From JAAYAO01 sp051133435 (lineage in GTDB: Bacteria > Actinomycetota > Actinomycetes > Propionibacteriales > Propionibacteriaceae), in NCBI RefSeq assembly GCF_051133435.1, contig NZ_JBPGNY010000001.1, positions 620,001-684,000 on the forward strand: 64,000 nt of DNA, read 5' to 3'. How positions within the stretch are numbered: position 1 is the stretch's first letter; the number at the start of each line of letters is the position of its first letter. A program made the translations under genes and the position numbers. Positions 1 through 12,933 of this stretch are shown here, piece by piece. The notes beneath the pieces are model-generated. The model saw only the letters and a program-made list of their open reading frames with translations. It was not told the DNA's origin and did no database searches.

Positions 1-1439
1 CCGATGTTGGCCTCGACGCTGAACTCGCGCTTCATCCGGTCGATCAGCACCTCGAGGTGCAGCTCGCCCATGCCGGCGATGATGGTCTGGCCGGTTTCCT
101 CGTCGGTGTGCACCTGGAAGGTGGGGTCCTCTTCGGCGAGGCGCTGAATCGCGGTGCTGAGCTTCTCCTGGTCGCCCTTGGTCTTCGGCTCGATGGCCTG
201 CTCGATCACGGGGGCGGGGAAGGTCATCGACTCGAGCACGACCGGGTCGTTGATGTCACAGAGGGTGTCACCGGTGCCGGTGTCCTTCAGGCCCATCACC
301 GCACCGATCTGGCCGGCCCCGAGCGAGGTGATCTCCTCACGCTTGTTGGCGTGCATCTGGTAGATCTTGCCGATCCGCTCGCGCTTGCCCTTGGTGGAGT
401 TGAGCACCTGCGAACCGGTCTCCAGCTTGCCGGAGTAGACCCGGATGAAGGTCAGACGACCCAGGTGCGGGTCGGCGGCAATCTTGAAGGCCAGCATCGA
501 CAGCGGGTCGGATTCGGAGGGGTGACGCTCGACACGGTCCTCCTCGTTGCCCGGCTTGAAGCCCTCGATCGCCTCGACGTCCAGCGGCGACGGCAGGTAG
601 TCGACCACGGCGTCCAGCAGCGGCTGCACACCCTTGTTCTTGAAGGCGGTGCCGCACAGCACGGCGGTCAGCGAGCTGGACAGCACGCAGCGACGGATCG
701 CGGCCTTCAGGTCCTCGGGGGTGAACTCCTCGCCACCGAGGTAGACCTCCATGAACTCGTCGTCGTTCTCGGCGATGGTCTCCAGCAGCAGGGAGCGGTA
801 CTCCTCGGCCTTGTCGGCCAGGTCGGCGGGGATCTCCTCGATGGCGTAGTCCTCACCGAGCTTGGTCTCGCCGCGCCAGGTCAGCGCACGCATGTAGACC
901 AGGTCGATGACGCCCTCGAAGTTCGCCTCGGCACCGATCGGCAGCTGCAGGATCGCGGTGGTGGCCTTCAACCGGTTGTGGATCGTGTCGATCACGTGGA
1001 AGAAGTCGGCACCGGTGCGGTCCATCTTGTTGACGAAGCAGATCCGCGGAACGCGGTACTTGTCGGCCTGACGCCACACCGTCATCGACTGGGGCTCCAC
1101 CCCGGCAACGCCGTCGAACACGGTCACACCACCGTCGAGCACCCGCAGCGAACGCTCCACCTCGACGGTGAAGTCCACGTGGCCCGGGGTGTCGATGATG
1201 TTGATTCGGTGACCTTCCCAGAAGCAGGTCACGGCCGCGGAGGTGATGGTGATCCCCCGCTCCTTCTCCTGCTCCATCCAGTCGGTCGTGGCACCACCGT
1301 CGTGGGTTTCGCCCACCTTGTGGTTGATACCCGTGTAGTACAGGATGCGCTCGGTGCTGGTGGTCTTGCCGGCATCGATGTGAGCCATGATGCCGATGTT
1401 GCGAACCTTAGCCAGGTCGATTTTGGTCTGGACGGCCAC
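1..1439 (-). CDS. fusA: Elongation factor G (fusA), N-terminal part, runs off the window
   Basis: GTPase that drives translocation of tRNA and mRNA on the ribosome. About 479 codons are present: the G domain, domain II and part of what follows; the 3' half lies left of base 1. The G1 loop AHIDAGKTT is at residues 19-27 and the switch II motif DTPGHVDF at residues 83-90. The start is a GTG (1439-1437) preceded by AGGAAG at a spacing of about 6, giving an N-terminus VAVQTKIDLAKVRNIGIMAH. It is third in the str operon after rpsL and rpsG. The opposite strand carries a long GC-driven open frame that is not a gene. Confidence 0.97.
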   Translation of the reverse strand, partial: MAVQTKIDLAKVRNIGIMAHIDAGKTTSTERILYYTGINHKVGETHDGGATTDWMEQEKERGITITSAAVTCFWEGHRINIIDTPGHVDFTVEVERSLRVLDGGVTVFDGVAGVEPQSMTVWRQADKYRVPRICFVNKMDRTGADFFHVIDTIHNRLKATTAILQLPIGAEANFEGVIDLVYMRALTWRGETKLGEDYAIEEIPADLADKAEEYRSLLLETIAENDDEFMEVYLGGEEFTPEDLKAAIRRCVLSSSLTAVLCGTAFKNKGVQPLLDAVVDYLPSPLDVEAIEGFKPGNEEDRVERHPSESDPLSMLAFKIAADPHLGRLTFIRVYSGKLETGSQVLNSTKGKRERIGKIYQMHANKREEITSLGAGQIGAVMGLKDTGTGDTLCDINDPVVLESMTFPAPVIEQAIEPKTKGDQEKLSTAIQRLAEEDPTFQVHTDEETGQTIIAGMGELHLEVLIDRMKREFSVEANI

Positions 1440-1484
1440 GGAGGTCTTCCTAACTGATGTGAGGACGTGCGGGGTGGGCTGGGA

Positions 1485-1955
1485 TCACCAGCGGTAGTGA
1501 GCGAAGGCCTTGTTGGCCTCGGCCATCTTGTGGGTGTCCTCGCGACGCTTCACCGCGGCACCGAGGCCGTTGGAGGCGTCCAGGATCTCGTTCATCAAAC
1601 GCTCGGCCATCGACTTCTCGCGGCGCTGCTGGGCGAAGCCGACCAGCCAACGCATCGCCAGGGTGGTCGAGCGACCCGGCTTCACGTCGACGGGCACCTG
1701 GTAGGTGGCGCCACCGACGCGGCGGGAGCGAACCTCCAGCGAGGGCTTCACGTTGTCCAGCGCACGCTTCAGGGTCTGCACCGGGTCGACACCGGTCTTG
1801 GCCCGGGTGCCTTCCAGAGCGGTGTAGACGATGTTCTGGGCGACGGTCTTCTTGCCGTCCTTGAGGATCTTGGAAACCAGCTGGCTGACCAGCGGAGAAC
1901 CGTAAACCGGGTCGACGTTGATCGGGCGCTTCTGGGCGGGTCCCTTGCGCGGCAT
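1485..1955 (-). CDS. rpsG: 30S ribosomal protein S7
   Basis: Primary 16S rRNA-binding protein that organises the head of the small subunit. The 156-residue length is standard; the N-terminus begins MPRKGPAQKRP and the C-terminus ends KAFAHYRW, both typical of bacterial S7. Its ATG overlaps the rpsL stop codon as TAATG, so the two are likely translationally coupled. fusA follows 45 nt downstream. In E. coli S7 feedback-regulates its operon; no such site was identified here. Confidence 0.98.
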   Translation of the reverse strand: MPRKGPAQKRPINVDPVYGSPLVSQLVSKILKDGKKTVAQNIVYTALEGTRAKTGVDPVQTLKRALDNVKPSLEVRSRRVGGATYQVPVDVKPGRSTTLAMRWLVGFAQQRREKSMAERLMNEILDASNGLGAAVKRREDTHKMAEANKAFAHYRW

Positions 1956-2326
1956 TACTTCTCCTTCTTCGCGCCGTAGCGGCTGCGAGCCTGCTTGCGT
2001 CCCTTGACACCCTGGGTGTCGAGGGAGCCGCGGACGATCTTGTAGCGAACACCCGGCAGGTCCTTCACACGGCCGCCGCGCACGAGCACCATCGAGTGCT
2101 CCTGCAGGTTGTGGCCGACACCGGGAATGTAGGCGGTGACCTCAATACCGGTGGACAACCGAACACGAGCAACCTTGCGCAGTGCGGAGTTCGGCTTCTT
2201 GGGCGTGGTGGTGTACACGCGTGTGCAAACGCCACGACGCTGGGGGCCGCCCTTGAGCGCGGGGGTCTTGTTCTTGTTCACCTTGGTGGAGCGGCCCTTG
2301 CGGACCAACTGCTGGATTGTGGGCAC
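1955..2326 (-). CDS. rpsL: 30S ribosomal protein S12
   Basis: Decoding-centre protein and target site region for streptomycin. The product is 123 residues. Lys43 (in TTTPKKPNSA) and Lys88 (in GRVKDLPGVRY) are both unmutated, so the sequence predicts a streptomycin-sensitive S12. The start is GTG (2326-2324), giving (V)PTIQQLVRKGR. It is the first gene of the str operon and sits about 213 nt downstream of a predicted transcription start. Stop and rpsG start overlap (TAATG). Confidence 0.98.
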   Translation of the reverse strand: MPTIQQLVRKGRSTKVNKNKTPALKGGPQRRGVCTRVYTTTPKKPNSALRKVARVRLSTGIEVTAYIPGVGHNLQEHSMVLVRGGRVKDLPGVRYKIVRGSLDTQGVKGRKQARSRYGAKKEK

Positions 2327-2545
2327 CGGCTGATGTCTCTTTCCGTTGTGGTCTTGCTCGAATGTCTTGCCTCGTTGCTGGGGCGTATTGAACTTTCAAC
2401 ACGACCTGGCGACACTGCTGGGCCCGACCACGCTGGCGCGGGGGCACCGAAACAGTAAGTACGCGCTTCCCAGTCGGGGCCGGACCACCGCCCGATCCAT
2501 GTCGAGGCACGCACAAGAGTCCGGACAAGCCGAACACAAGGAGAT

Positions 2546-2574
2546 AGATTACTTGCTGTATCCCACCGGGTCAA
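2546..2574 (-). promoter_or_regulatory. Sigma70-type promoter of the rpsL-rpsG-fusA operon
   Basis: On the minus strand TTGACC (2574-2569) and TAATCT (2551-2546) are separated by exactly 17 nt, placing transcription start near 2539. The 319-base gap between rpsL and the kinase gene (2327-2645) holds this promoter and a leader of about 213 nt. I see no other gene in it; the short plus-strand open frame there has no recognisable product. Confidence 0.7.
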
Positions 2575-2645
2575 AACGCGAACAGCGATGATACCGGCCC
2601 ACTCCGCGAGTCGCCGACACCCAACCGCCAACTACCGGAGACAAT

Positions 2646-3203
2646 ATGCGTGTGTCCCAGCCACAGCCAGTCCCTTCCACCGGTCGTGTCATCGTCATCA
2701 CCGGAGCGATGGCGGCCGGCAAGTCGACCGTGGCCGAGATGCTGGCCCATCATCTGCCGCGCTCGGTGCACATCCGGGGGGATTCCTTCCGCCGGATGAT
2801 CGTCAACGGTCGGGCCGAGATGACCTTGCACCCCACCGCCGAGGCGCGGGCCCAGTTGGACCTGCGCTACGACCTCGCCGCCCATGTCGCACTGGCCTGG
2901 GCGGGGCACGGATTCGACGCGATCGTCCAGGACGTGATCATCGGCGACGACCTGCCGGCCTTCATCGAGCGCCTGACCGGGGTGGACCGTTTCCTGGTGG
3001 TGCTCTCCCCCAGCGTGTCGGCCCTGGAATGGCGCGAACGTCAACGGGACAAGCGATCCGAGACCTACATGTCGGTCGGGGCGATGGACAACACCCTGCG
3101 CAACGAGACCACTCGGCTCGGGTACTGGCTGGATTCCTCGGCCCAGACCCCCGAGGAGACGGTGGGCGACATTCTGGAGCACCTGGAACGGGCCAGAGTG
3201 TGA
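2646..3203 (+). CDS. AAA/P-loop kinase-like ATP-binding protein
   Basis: 185-residue soluble protein with a Walker A loop GAMAAGKST at residues 20-28 following a short hydrophobic strand (RVIVITG), as in AAA_33/zeta-toxin-like and chloramphenicol-phosphotransferase-like small kinases. Other visible features are an acidic strand DAIVQDVIIGDDLP in the middle and an Arg-rich segment WRERQRDKRSETY, plausibly the lid. The substrate is unknown. An SD-like GGAG lies just before the ATG. It stands between the str operon and the beta-propeller gene, transcribed away from rpsL. A small-molecule kinase or housekeeping phosphotransferase is inferred only from the fold. Confidence 0.75.
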   Translation: MRVSQPQPVPSTGRVIVITGAMAAGKSTVAEMLAHHLPRSVHIRGDSFRRMIVNGRAEMTLHPTAEARAQLDLRYDLAAHVALAWAGHGFDAIVQDVIIGDDLPAFIERLTGVDRFLVVLSPSVSALEWRERQRDKRSETYMSVGAMDNTLRNETTRLGYWLDSSAQTPEETVGDILEHLERARV

Positions 3204-3273
3204 TCTGAGTTGCGCCCCCGGCGGACGGATTGGAAGATCAAGGCAGCATCCGCCTGCGACGAATCACGAGGAC

Positions 3274-4821
3274 ATGATGGACGACGCCAACCGGCCCGAT
3301 TTCGTACCCCCTGGTTCGGCGCCCTCCCCCACCGACGACCCCGAGCCCATCGTGTCTCCGGCCGAGGCTCAACCCACTCCCGAGACCGACCCTGAGACCG
3401 CCCCGGCCGGCGCTGCGGAGCCGACACCCGAGGCCCCCGCCCCGGCCACGGCCGTCCCCGGGGCCCGTCGTCGAGCCCCACTGATCATCGCCCTGGTGGG
3501 GGTGCTGGTGGTGTTGGCCGCGATCGGCGGGGTGGTGTGGTGGACGATGTTCCGCGGTGGCGACTCCGACTCGCCCACGGTGCCCGATATCGATCAGGCC
3601 CCCGAGATCGCCTGGACCTTCCGGTTGCCCGAGAAGGCCGAAGACCTGCAATGGGCCCCGGCCGGCGATGATCTGGCGCTGGTGTACTCGTCCTCGGTCG
3701 ATGCGGCCGATCCGGTGCCGGTGTATCTGATCGACGTGACCGACGGCAGCACGAAGTGGGAGCTCGACCTGAACAAGGCGACCGATGGCGCGTTGGACGC
3801 CGAGTGGGTCGTGGGTCAGGATCTGCCCGGCACCGACTTCGTCTCGGTGAGCCTGTACACCGGGGACGGATCCTCGCCCAGCACCTTCATTCTGGTGAAC
3901 CGGGAAACCGGCGAGGTTGACAGCTCCCACCAGTTGGAGATCGGCGAGGGGATCATGACCGCCGCATCGGGCAATGTCTACCGGGCCAACTGGATGCACA
4001 ACCAGATCAACCGGGTCGCCGGGCTGGACGACATCGACAACGTGCTGTGGACCACCGACATCCCGTCCTTCGAGGGCGGCGATTTCACCATCGGCATCGA
4101 GGAGCGGGACGGCTACTCCCTCTACGGACGGATTCGCGGCCTGGGCGGCGTGGCCGGCTACGACTGGCCGTTGTACTTCGCCGCCGCCGGCACCGAGGAC
4201 GGGGAAACCCCGGGCTGGATTCTCGGCGACACCGACCAGCCGAGCAGCTACATCCTGCTCGACGACGTGGTGGTGCGGATGACCCAGGCCGACACCACCA
4301 CCGCGGTCGGGTTGGACCGCAATGGTGAGGAACTGTGGCACCTGGACAACTTCCGCGGTGTGGTGATGCCGCTCAACGACATGTTGTTCGTGATCGACCA
4401 CCGCGATGATCACACCGCGATCACCCGCTACGACCCGAAGAAGGGCGAGCCAATGTGGGACACCCCGGCCCGGCTGCCGGTCGGCACCGCCCTGACGATG
4501 GTGGGCAACAAGGTCGTCGCGCTGACCTCCTCGGAGAATCCGCAGGCCGTCACCGTGAATCCCGGCAACGGGTCCCTCGGGCACCAGTTGGACTTCCCGC
4601 CCACGTACAACAATCAGTTCTTCGTGGGCTCCGACCGGCTGTACGTGGCCACCCGGCCCGACACGGGTTCGGAACTCACCCTGATCGCACAGCCGGTGAA
4701 CAAGCCCGGCTCCCTGTGGACCGCGACGTTCCCGGCCACCTACGAAGCCACCCAGGTGGGACGCCACCTGCTGCTGCTCGACCAGCAGAACCGGACGATG
4801 GCCGGACTGGGAACGCCCTGA
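3274..4821 (+). CDS. Membrane-anchored PQQ-like beta-propeller protein
   Basis: 515 residues. The N-terminal ~65 residues are a Pro/Ala/Thr/Glu-rich cytoplasmic tail, followed by one transmembrane helix (about residues 69-91) and a large extracytoplasmic region made of repeated strand motifs of the PQQ/WD-like kind (for example IAWTFRLPEKAEDLQW, TKWELDLNK, EELWHLDNF, EPMWDTPARL). There are no PQQ-ligand or catalytic residues I can identify, so a binding or scaffold role at the cell surface is the most that can be inferred. GAGG lies just upstream of the ATG. It is followed by a strong bidirectional terminator facing rpoC. Confidence 0.8.
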   Translation: MMDDANRPDFVPPGSAPSPTDDPEPIVSPAEAQPTPETDPETAPAGAAEPTPEAPAPATAVPGARRRAPLIIALVGVLVVLAAIGGVVWWTMFRGGDSDSPTVPDIDQAPEIAWTFRLPEKAEDLQWAPAGDDLALVYSSSVDAADPVPVYLIDVTDGSTKWELDLNKATDGALDAEWVVGQDLPGTDFVSVSLYTGDGSSPSTFILVNRETGEVDSSHQLEIGEGIMTAASGNVYRANWMHNQINRVAGLDDIDNVLWTTDIPSFEGGDFTIGIEERDGYSLYGRIRGLGGVAGYDWPLYFAAAGTEDGETPGWILGDTDQPSSYILLDDVVVRMTQADTTTAVGLDRNGEELWHLDNFRGVVMPLNDMLFVIDHRDDHTAITRYDPKKGEPMWDTPARLPVGTALTMVGNKVVALTSSENPQAVTVNPGNGSLGHQLDFPPTYNNQFFVGSDRLYVATRPDTGSELTLIAQPVNKPGSLWTATFPATYEATQVGRHLLLLDQQNRTMAGLGTP

Positions 4822-4857
4822 CCGGGGTGTTGCCACCAACACAGGGTCGGTGAAATA

Positions 4858-4894
4858 CGAAGGGGGCCCGTCCGGATCGGACGGGCCCCCTTCG
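4858..4894. terminator. Bidirectional intrinsic terminator between the propeller gene and rpoC
   Basis: Perfect 17-bp inverted repeat: CGAAGGGGGCCCGTCCG (4858-4874) and its complement at 4878-4894, with a 3-nt GAT loop. It lies between two convergent genes (stops at 4821 and 4908) and is flanked by T/A-containing sequence, so it can serve both. Confidence 0.9.
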
Positions 4895-4907
4895 TGTTCT
4901 CGGCTGA

Positions 4908-8762
<3,855 letters not shown>

Positions 8763-8827
8763 GTTGTTTTATCTCTCTCCCCGCCCCGCCAGGGGCGCTG
8801 TGATGTCGTCGTTGCTGGGCGAAGTAC

Positions 8828-11800
8828 TCAGACTTCTTCCACTCCGGCCAATCCCTCACCGGGACGGCGAGAGAGTTCGATGCCGAATTCATCGGCAGCC
8901 CGGTAGTTGTCCTCCTCGGAGTCCTTCAACTCCAGCAACGTGCCGTCCGAAGACAGCACCTCGACGTTCAGACACAGGGACTTCATTTCCTTGACGAGAA
9001 CCTTGAACGATTCGGGAATTCCCGGCTCGGGGATGTTCTCGCCCTTGACGACCGCCTCGTACACCTTGACGCGACCCGACACATCGTCCGACTTGATGGT
9101 GAGCAGCTCCTGCAGGGCCCAGGCCGCGCCGTAGGCCTCCAGTGCCCACACCTCCATCTCACCGAACCGCTGGCCACCGAACTGGGCCTTACCGCCCAGC
9201 GGCTGCTGGGTGATCATCGAGTACGGGCCGGTGGACCGGGCGTGGATCTTGTCGTCGACCAGGTGGTGCAGCTTCAGCATGTACATGTAGCCCACGCCGA
9301 TCGGCTGCGGGTAGGGCTCACCGGAGCGGCCGTCGAACAGCCGCGCCTTGCCGGTCTGGTCCACCATCTGCAGACCGTCACGGTTCGGCAGGGTGTGGTT
9401 CAGCAGACCGCTGAGCTCCTCCTCGGTGGCACCGTCGAACACCGGGCTGGCGACCCGGGAGTCACCGGGCACCTGTTCCAGCCCGACCTCGCGGAGCCGG
9501 TCGGCCCAGTTCTCGGTGACATTGGTGATGTCCCAGCCGGTCTTGGCGACCCAGCCCAGATGCAACTCCAACACCTGTCCGACGTTCATCCGGCTCGGCA
9601 CACCGAGCGGGTTCAGCACGATGTCGACCGGGGTGCCGTCCTCCAGGAAGGGCATGTCCTCCACCGGCAGCACCTTGGCGATGACGCCCTTGTTGCCGTG
9701 CCGGCCGGCGAGCTTGTCGCCGTCGGAGATCTTGCGCTTCTGGGCGACGTAGACCCGCACCAGCTGATTCACGCCCGGGGGCAGTTCGTCGCCCTCGTCG
9801 CGGTCGAACAGCCGGACGCCGATCACGGTGCCCGATTCGCCGTGCGGCACCTTCATCGAGGTGTCGCGCACCTCGCGGGCCTTCTCACCGAAGATGGCGC
9901 GCAGCAGGCGCTCCTCGGGGGTCAGCTCGGTTTCACCCTTCGGGGTCACCTTGCCGACCAGGATGTCGCCGGTGGTCACCTCGGCGCCGATCCGGATGAT
10001 GCCGCGCTCGTCGAGGTTGGCCAGCATCTCGTCGGAGACGTTGGGGATGTCGCGGGTGATTTCCTCGGCACCCAGCTTGGTGTCGCGGGCGTCGACCTCG
10101 TGCTCCTCGATGTGGATCGAGGTGAGGACGTCGTCCTGCACCAGGCGCTGGCTGAGGATGATCGCGTCCTCGTAGTTGTGGCCTTCCCAGGGCATGAACG
10201 CCACCAGCAGGTTGCGGCCCAGCGCCATCTCGGCACCGTCGGTGCAGGGGCCGTCGGCCAGCGGGGTGCCCGGCTCGACCCGGTCGCCGACGCTGACCAG
10301 CGGACGCTGGTTGATGCAGGTGCCGGCGTTGGAGCGGCGGAACTTCTCCAGGCGGTAGCTCTGGTAGGTGCCGTCGTCGTTGGTGACGTCGATCATGTCG
10401 GCGCTCACCGAGGTGATCACACCGCTGCGGCTGGCCACCATCACGTCACCGGCGTCGACCGCGGAGCGGAACTCCATGCCGGTGCCGACGTAGGGGGCCT
10501 CGCTGCGGATCAACGGCACGGCCTGGCGCTGCATGTTCGAACCCATCAACGCACGCGAGGCGTCGTCGTGCTCCAGGAACGGAATCAGCGCGGTGGCCAC
10601 CGACACCATCTGGCGCGGCGACACGTCCATGTAGTCCACCTCGGAGGCGGGAATGGTGTCGACCTCGCCGTAGCGCTTGCGCACCAGGACACGTTCCTCG
10701 GCGAACGAGCCGTCCTCGTTCAGCAGCGCGTTGGCCTGCGCGGTGACGTAGCGGTCCTCCACATCGGCGGTGAGGTAGTCGACCTGGTCGGTGACCACAC
10801 CGTCGATGACCTTGCGGTACGGGGTCTCGATGAAACCGAAGGCGTTCACCCGGGCGAAGGACGCCAACGAGCCGATCAGGCCGATGTTGGGACCTTCCGG
10901 GGTTTCGATCGGGCACATCCGGCCGTAGTGCGAGGGGTGCACGTCACGGACTTCCATGCCCGCGCGATCGCGGGACAGACCGCCCGGGCCCAGGGCCGAC
11001 AGGCGGCGCTTGTGGGTCAGACCCGCGAGCGGGTTGTTCTGGTCCATGAACTGCGACAACTGCGAGGTGCCGAAGAACTCCTTCAACGCCGCCACGACCG
11101 GACGGATGTTGATCAGGGTCTGCGGGGTGATCGCCTCGATGTCCTGGGTGGTCATCCGGTCGCGCACCACGCGCTCCATCCGGCCCAGGCCGGTGCGCAA
11201 CTGGTTCTGGATCAGCTCGCCCACGGTGCGCAGGCGGCGGTTGCCGAAGTGGTCGATGTCGTCCTCTTCGACCAGCACGTCGCCCGGAAGCTCTTCCTGG
11301 CCGGCGTGCAGAGCCACCACGTACTTGATCGCCGCGGCGATGTCGTCGACGGTGAGCACCTGCTGATCGAAGGGCAGGTCCAGACCGAGCTTCTTGTTGA
11401 TCTTGTAGCGGCCGACCTTGGCCAGGTCGTAGCGCTTCTCGTTGAAGTAGTAGTTGTTCAACAGGGTCTGCGCGGCCTCACGGGTCGGCGGCTCACCCGG
11501 GCGCAGCTTGCGGTAGATGTCCAGCAGCGCCTCGTCCTGGTTCTGCGGGCCGTCCTTCTCCAGGGTCTGGCGGATCGACTCGTACTCGCCGAACTCCTCG
11601 AGGATCTGCTCCTCGGTCCAGCCCAGGGCCTTCAGCAGCACGGTGACGCTCTGCTTGCGCTTGCGGTCGAGGCGGACGCCGACCTGGTCGCGCTTGTCGA
11701 CCTCGAACTCCAGCCAGGCACCCCGCGAGGGGATGATCTTGCAGGTGTAGATGTCCTTGTCGGAGGTCTTGTCGGGGGTTTCCTCGAAGTAGACACCCGG

Positions 11801-12301
11801 GGAACGCACCAACTGCGACACCACGACTCGTTCGGTGCCATTGATGATGAAGGTGCCCTTGGGGGTCATCAGCGGGAAGTCGCCCATGAACACCGTCTGC
11901 GACTTGATCTCGCCGGTGTCGTTGTTCATGAACTCCGCGGTGACGAACAGCGGCGCCGAGTAGGTGGCGTCACGGTCCTTGCACTCGTCGACGGTGTATT
12001 TCGGCGCTTCGAAGCGGTGGTCGCGCAACGAGAGCGACATGGTTTCGGAGAAATCCTCGATCGGGGAGATCTCGTCGAAGATCTCCTCCAGACCGGACTT
12101 GAAGTTCACATCGGTCCGCCCCTGTTCCTGGGCTTCGGCGACGCGCGCCTGCCAGGACTCGCTGCCGATCAGCCAGTCGAAGGAGTTGACTTGCAAATCG
12201 AGCAGGTGGGGTACTTCCATGGGCTCGTTGATCTTCGCGAACGAGATCCGACCCGTGGGGGAAACGACGTTATTGTTCGAGGCAGTGCGCGAGGCGGCCA
12301 A
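8828..12301 (-). CDS. rpoB: DNA-directed RNA polymerase subunit beta
   Basis: Catalytic subunit with the rifampicin pocket, 1157 residues from the start chosen here. That start is a TTG (12301-12299), giving (M)AASRTASNNNVVSPTGRISFAK, which matches actinobacterial RpoB N-termini; GGAAGGA lies 8 nt upstream. An in-frame extension to 12397 exists but would cover that ribosome site. The rifampicin region reads SQFMDQNNPLAGLTHKRR then LSALGPGG (about residues 415-440), i.e. the sensitive form. It has its own promoter and is separated from rplL by a terminator. Confidence 0.97.
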   Translation of the reverse strand: MAASRTASNNNVVSPTGRISFAKINEPMEVPHLLDLQVNSFDWLIGSESWQARVAEAQEQGRTDVNFKSGLEEIFDEISPIEDFSETMSLSLRDHRFEAPKYTVDECKDRDATYSAPLFVTAEFMNNDTGEIKSQTVFMGDFPLMTPKGTFIINGTERVVVSQLVRSPGVYFEETPDKTSDKDIYTCKIIPSRGAWLEFEVDKRDQVGVRLDRKRKQSVTVLLKALGWTEEQILEEFGEYESIRQTLEKDGPQNQDEALLDIYRKLRPGEPPTREAAQTLLNNYYFNEKRYDLAKVGRYKINKKLGLDLPFDQQVLTVDDIAAAIKYVVALHAGQEELPGDVLVEEDDIDHFGNRRLRTVGELIQNQLRTGLGRMERVVRDRMTTQDIEAITPQTLINIRPVVAALKEFFGTSQLSQFMDQNNPLAGLTHKRRLSALGPGGLSRDRAGMEVRDVHPSHYGRMCPIETPEGPNIGLIGSLASFARVNAFGFIETPYRKVIDGVVTDQVDYLTADVEDRYVTAQANALLNEDGSFAEERVLVRKRYGEVDTIPASEVDYMDVSPRQMVSVATALIPFLEHDDASRALMGSNMQRQAVPLIRSEAPYVGTGMEFRSAVDAGDVMVASRSGVITSVSADMIDVTNDDGTYQSYRLEKFRRSNAGTCINQRPLVSVGDRVEPGTPLADGPCTDGAEMALGRNLLVAFMPWEGHNYEDAIILSQRLVQDDVLTSIHIEEHEVDARDTKLGAEEITRDIPNVSDEMLANLDERGIIRIGAEVTTGDILVGKVTPKGETELTPEERLLRAIFGEKAREVRDTSMKVPHGESGTVIGVRLFDRDEGDELPPGVNQLVRVYVAQKRKISDGDKLAGRHGNKGVIAKVLPVEDMPFLEDGTPVDIVLNPLGVPSRMNVGQVLELHLGWVAKTGWDITNVTENWADRLREVGLEQVPGDSRVASPVFDGATEEELSGLLNHTLPNRDGLQMVDQTGKARLFDGRSGEPYPQPIGVGYMYMLKLHHLVDDKIHARSTGPYSMITQQPLGGKAQFGGQRFGEMEVWALEAYGAAWALQELLTIKSDDVSGRVKVYEAVVKGENIPEPGIPESFKVLVKEMKSLCLNVEVLSSDGTLLELKDSEEDNYRAADEFGIELSRRPGEGLAGVEEV

Positions 12302-12393
12302 CAGTTTGGTCCTTCCGGGGCTCGCAATCTTTTGTGCAGCATGAACGACCCGTGTCAAAACGGGCCACTGATTGCATGTTGAGGCAACAATAC

Positions 12394-12422
12394 ACATTAG
12401 CCGCGAGCGCAGCGGCGTGCAA
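12394..12422 (-). promoter_or_regulatory. Predicted rpoB promoter
   Basis: Minus-strand TTGCAC (12422-12417) and TAATGT (12399-12394) are spaced by 17 nt in the gap between the rplL terminator and rpoB. A second consensus -35 (TTGACA, 12358-12353) is present closer to the gene, but I find no good -10 after it. Confidence 0.55.
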
Positions 12423-12434
12423 GTTGGGAACGAA

Positions 12435-12469
12435 CGATGGCGGGTCCGACTGTATCGGACCCGCCATCG
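12435..12469 (-). terminator. Terminator after rplJ-rplL
   Basis: Perfect 15-bp inverted repeat CGATGGCGGGTCCGA (12435-12449) / TCGGACCCGCCATCG (12455-12469) with a 5-nt loop, 40 nt past the rplL stop. It separates the stalk-protein operon from rpoB. The U tract is weak, so it may only partly terminate, as is common between rplL and rpoB. Confidence 0.75.
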
Positions 12470-12508
12470 CGGGGTACGGCTCGAGCCGAGGCGGCTCGGC
12501 CGCGGTGA

Positions 12509-12910
12509 TCACTTCAGGGTGACGGTGCCACCGGCGCCCTCGAGGGCTTCCTTGGCCTTCTCGGCGTCTTCCTTCTTGACCTTCTCCAGGACCGGCTTCG
12601 GGGCGTTCTCGACGAGCTCCTTGGCCTCCTTGAGGCCGAGGCTGGTGAGAGCGCGCACCTCCTTGATGACCTGGATCTTCTTGTCGCCGGCCGACTCGAG
12701 GATCACGTCGACCTCGTCCGAACCGGTGTCGCCACCGTCGGCGTCGTCGCCACCAGCGGCCGGGGCAGCGCCCGGAGCAGCGGCCACGGCCACCGGAGCA
12801 GCAGCGGAAACACCGAAGGTCTCCTCGAACTGCTTCACGAACTCGGAGAGCTCGATGAGGGTCATTTCCTTGAAAGCGTCCAGCAACTCGTCAGTGCTCA
12901 GCTTCGCCAT
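12509..12910 (-). CDS. rplL: 50S ribosomal protein L7/L12
   Basis: Stalk protein that recruits translation factor GTPases. 133 residues: an N-terminal dimerisation segment (AKLSTDELLDAFKEMTLIEL), an Ala/Gly/Asp-rich hinge (about residues 35-66) and the C-terminal globular domain containing KIQVIKEVRALTSLGLKEAK and ending GGTVTLK. It lies 23 nt downstream of rplJ. Confidence 0.98.
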   Translation of the reverse strand: MAKLSTDELLDAFKEMTLIELSEFVKQFEETFGVSAAAPVAVAAAPGAAPAAGGDDADGGDTGSDEVDVILESAGDKKIQVIKEVRALTSLGLKEAKELVENAPKPVLEKVKKEDAEKAKEALEGAGGTVTLK

Positions 12911-12933
12911 GTCAGGCGTCCTTTCTTACGTTC

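Noticed and set aside
2346..2591. 81-codon open frame in the rpsL upstream region
   Set aside because: It lies in the leader and promoter of the str operon on the other strand, with no similarity I recognise.
9242..12382. 1046-codon plus-strand open frame opposite rpoB
   Set aside because: Same shadow effect; composition (Val/Gly/His/Gln-rich) is that of a reverse frame of a GC-rich gene.
12302..12397. 32-residue N-terminal extension of RpoB (ATG 12397)
   Set aside because: It would bury the GGAAGGA ribosome site and part of the promoter region, and RpoB homologues start near the AASRTAS segment.
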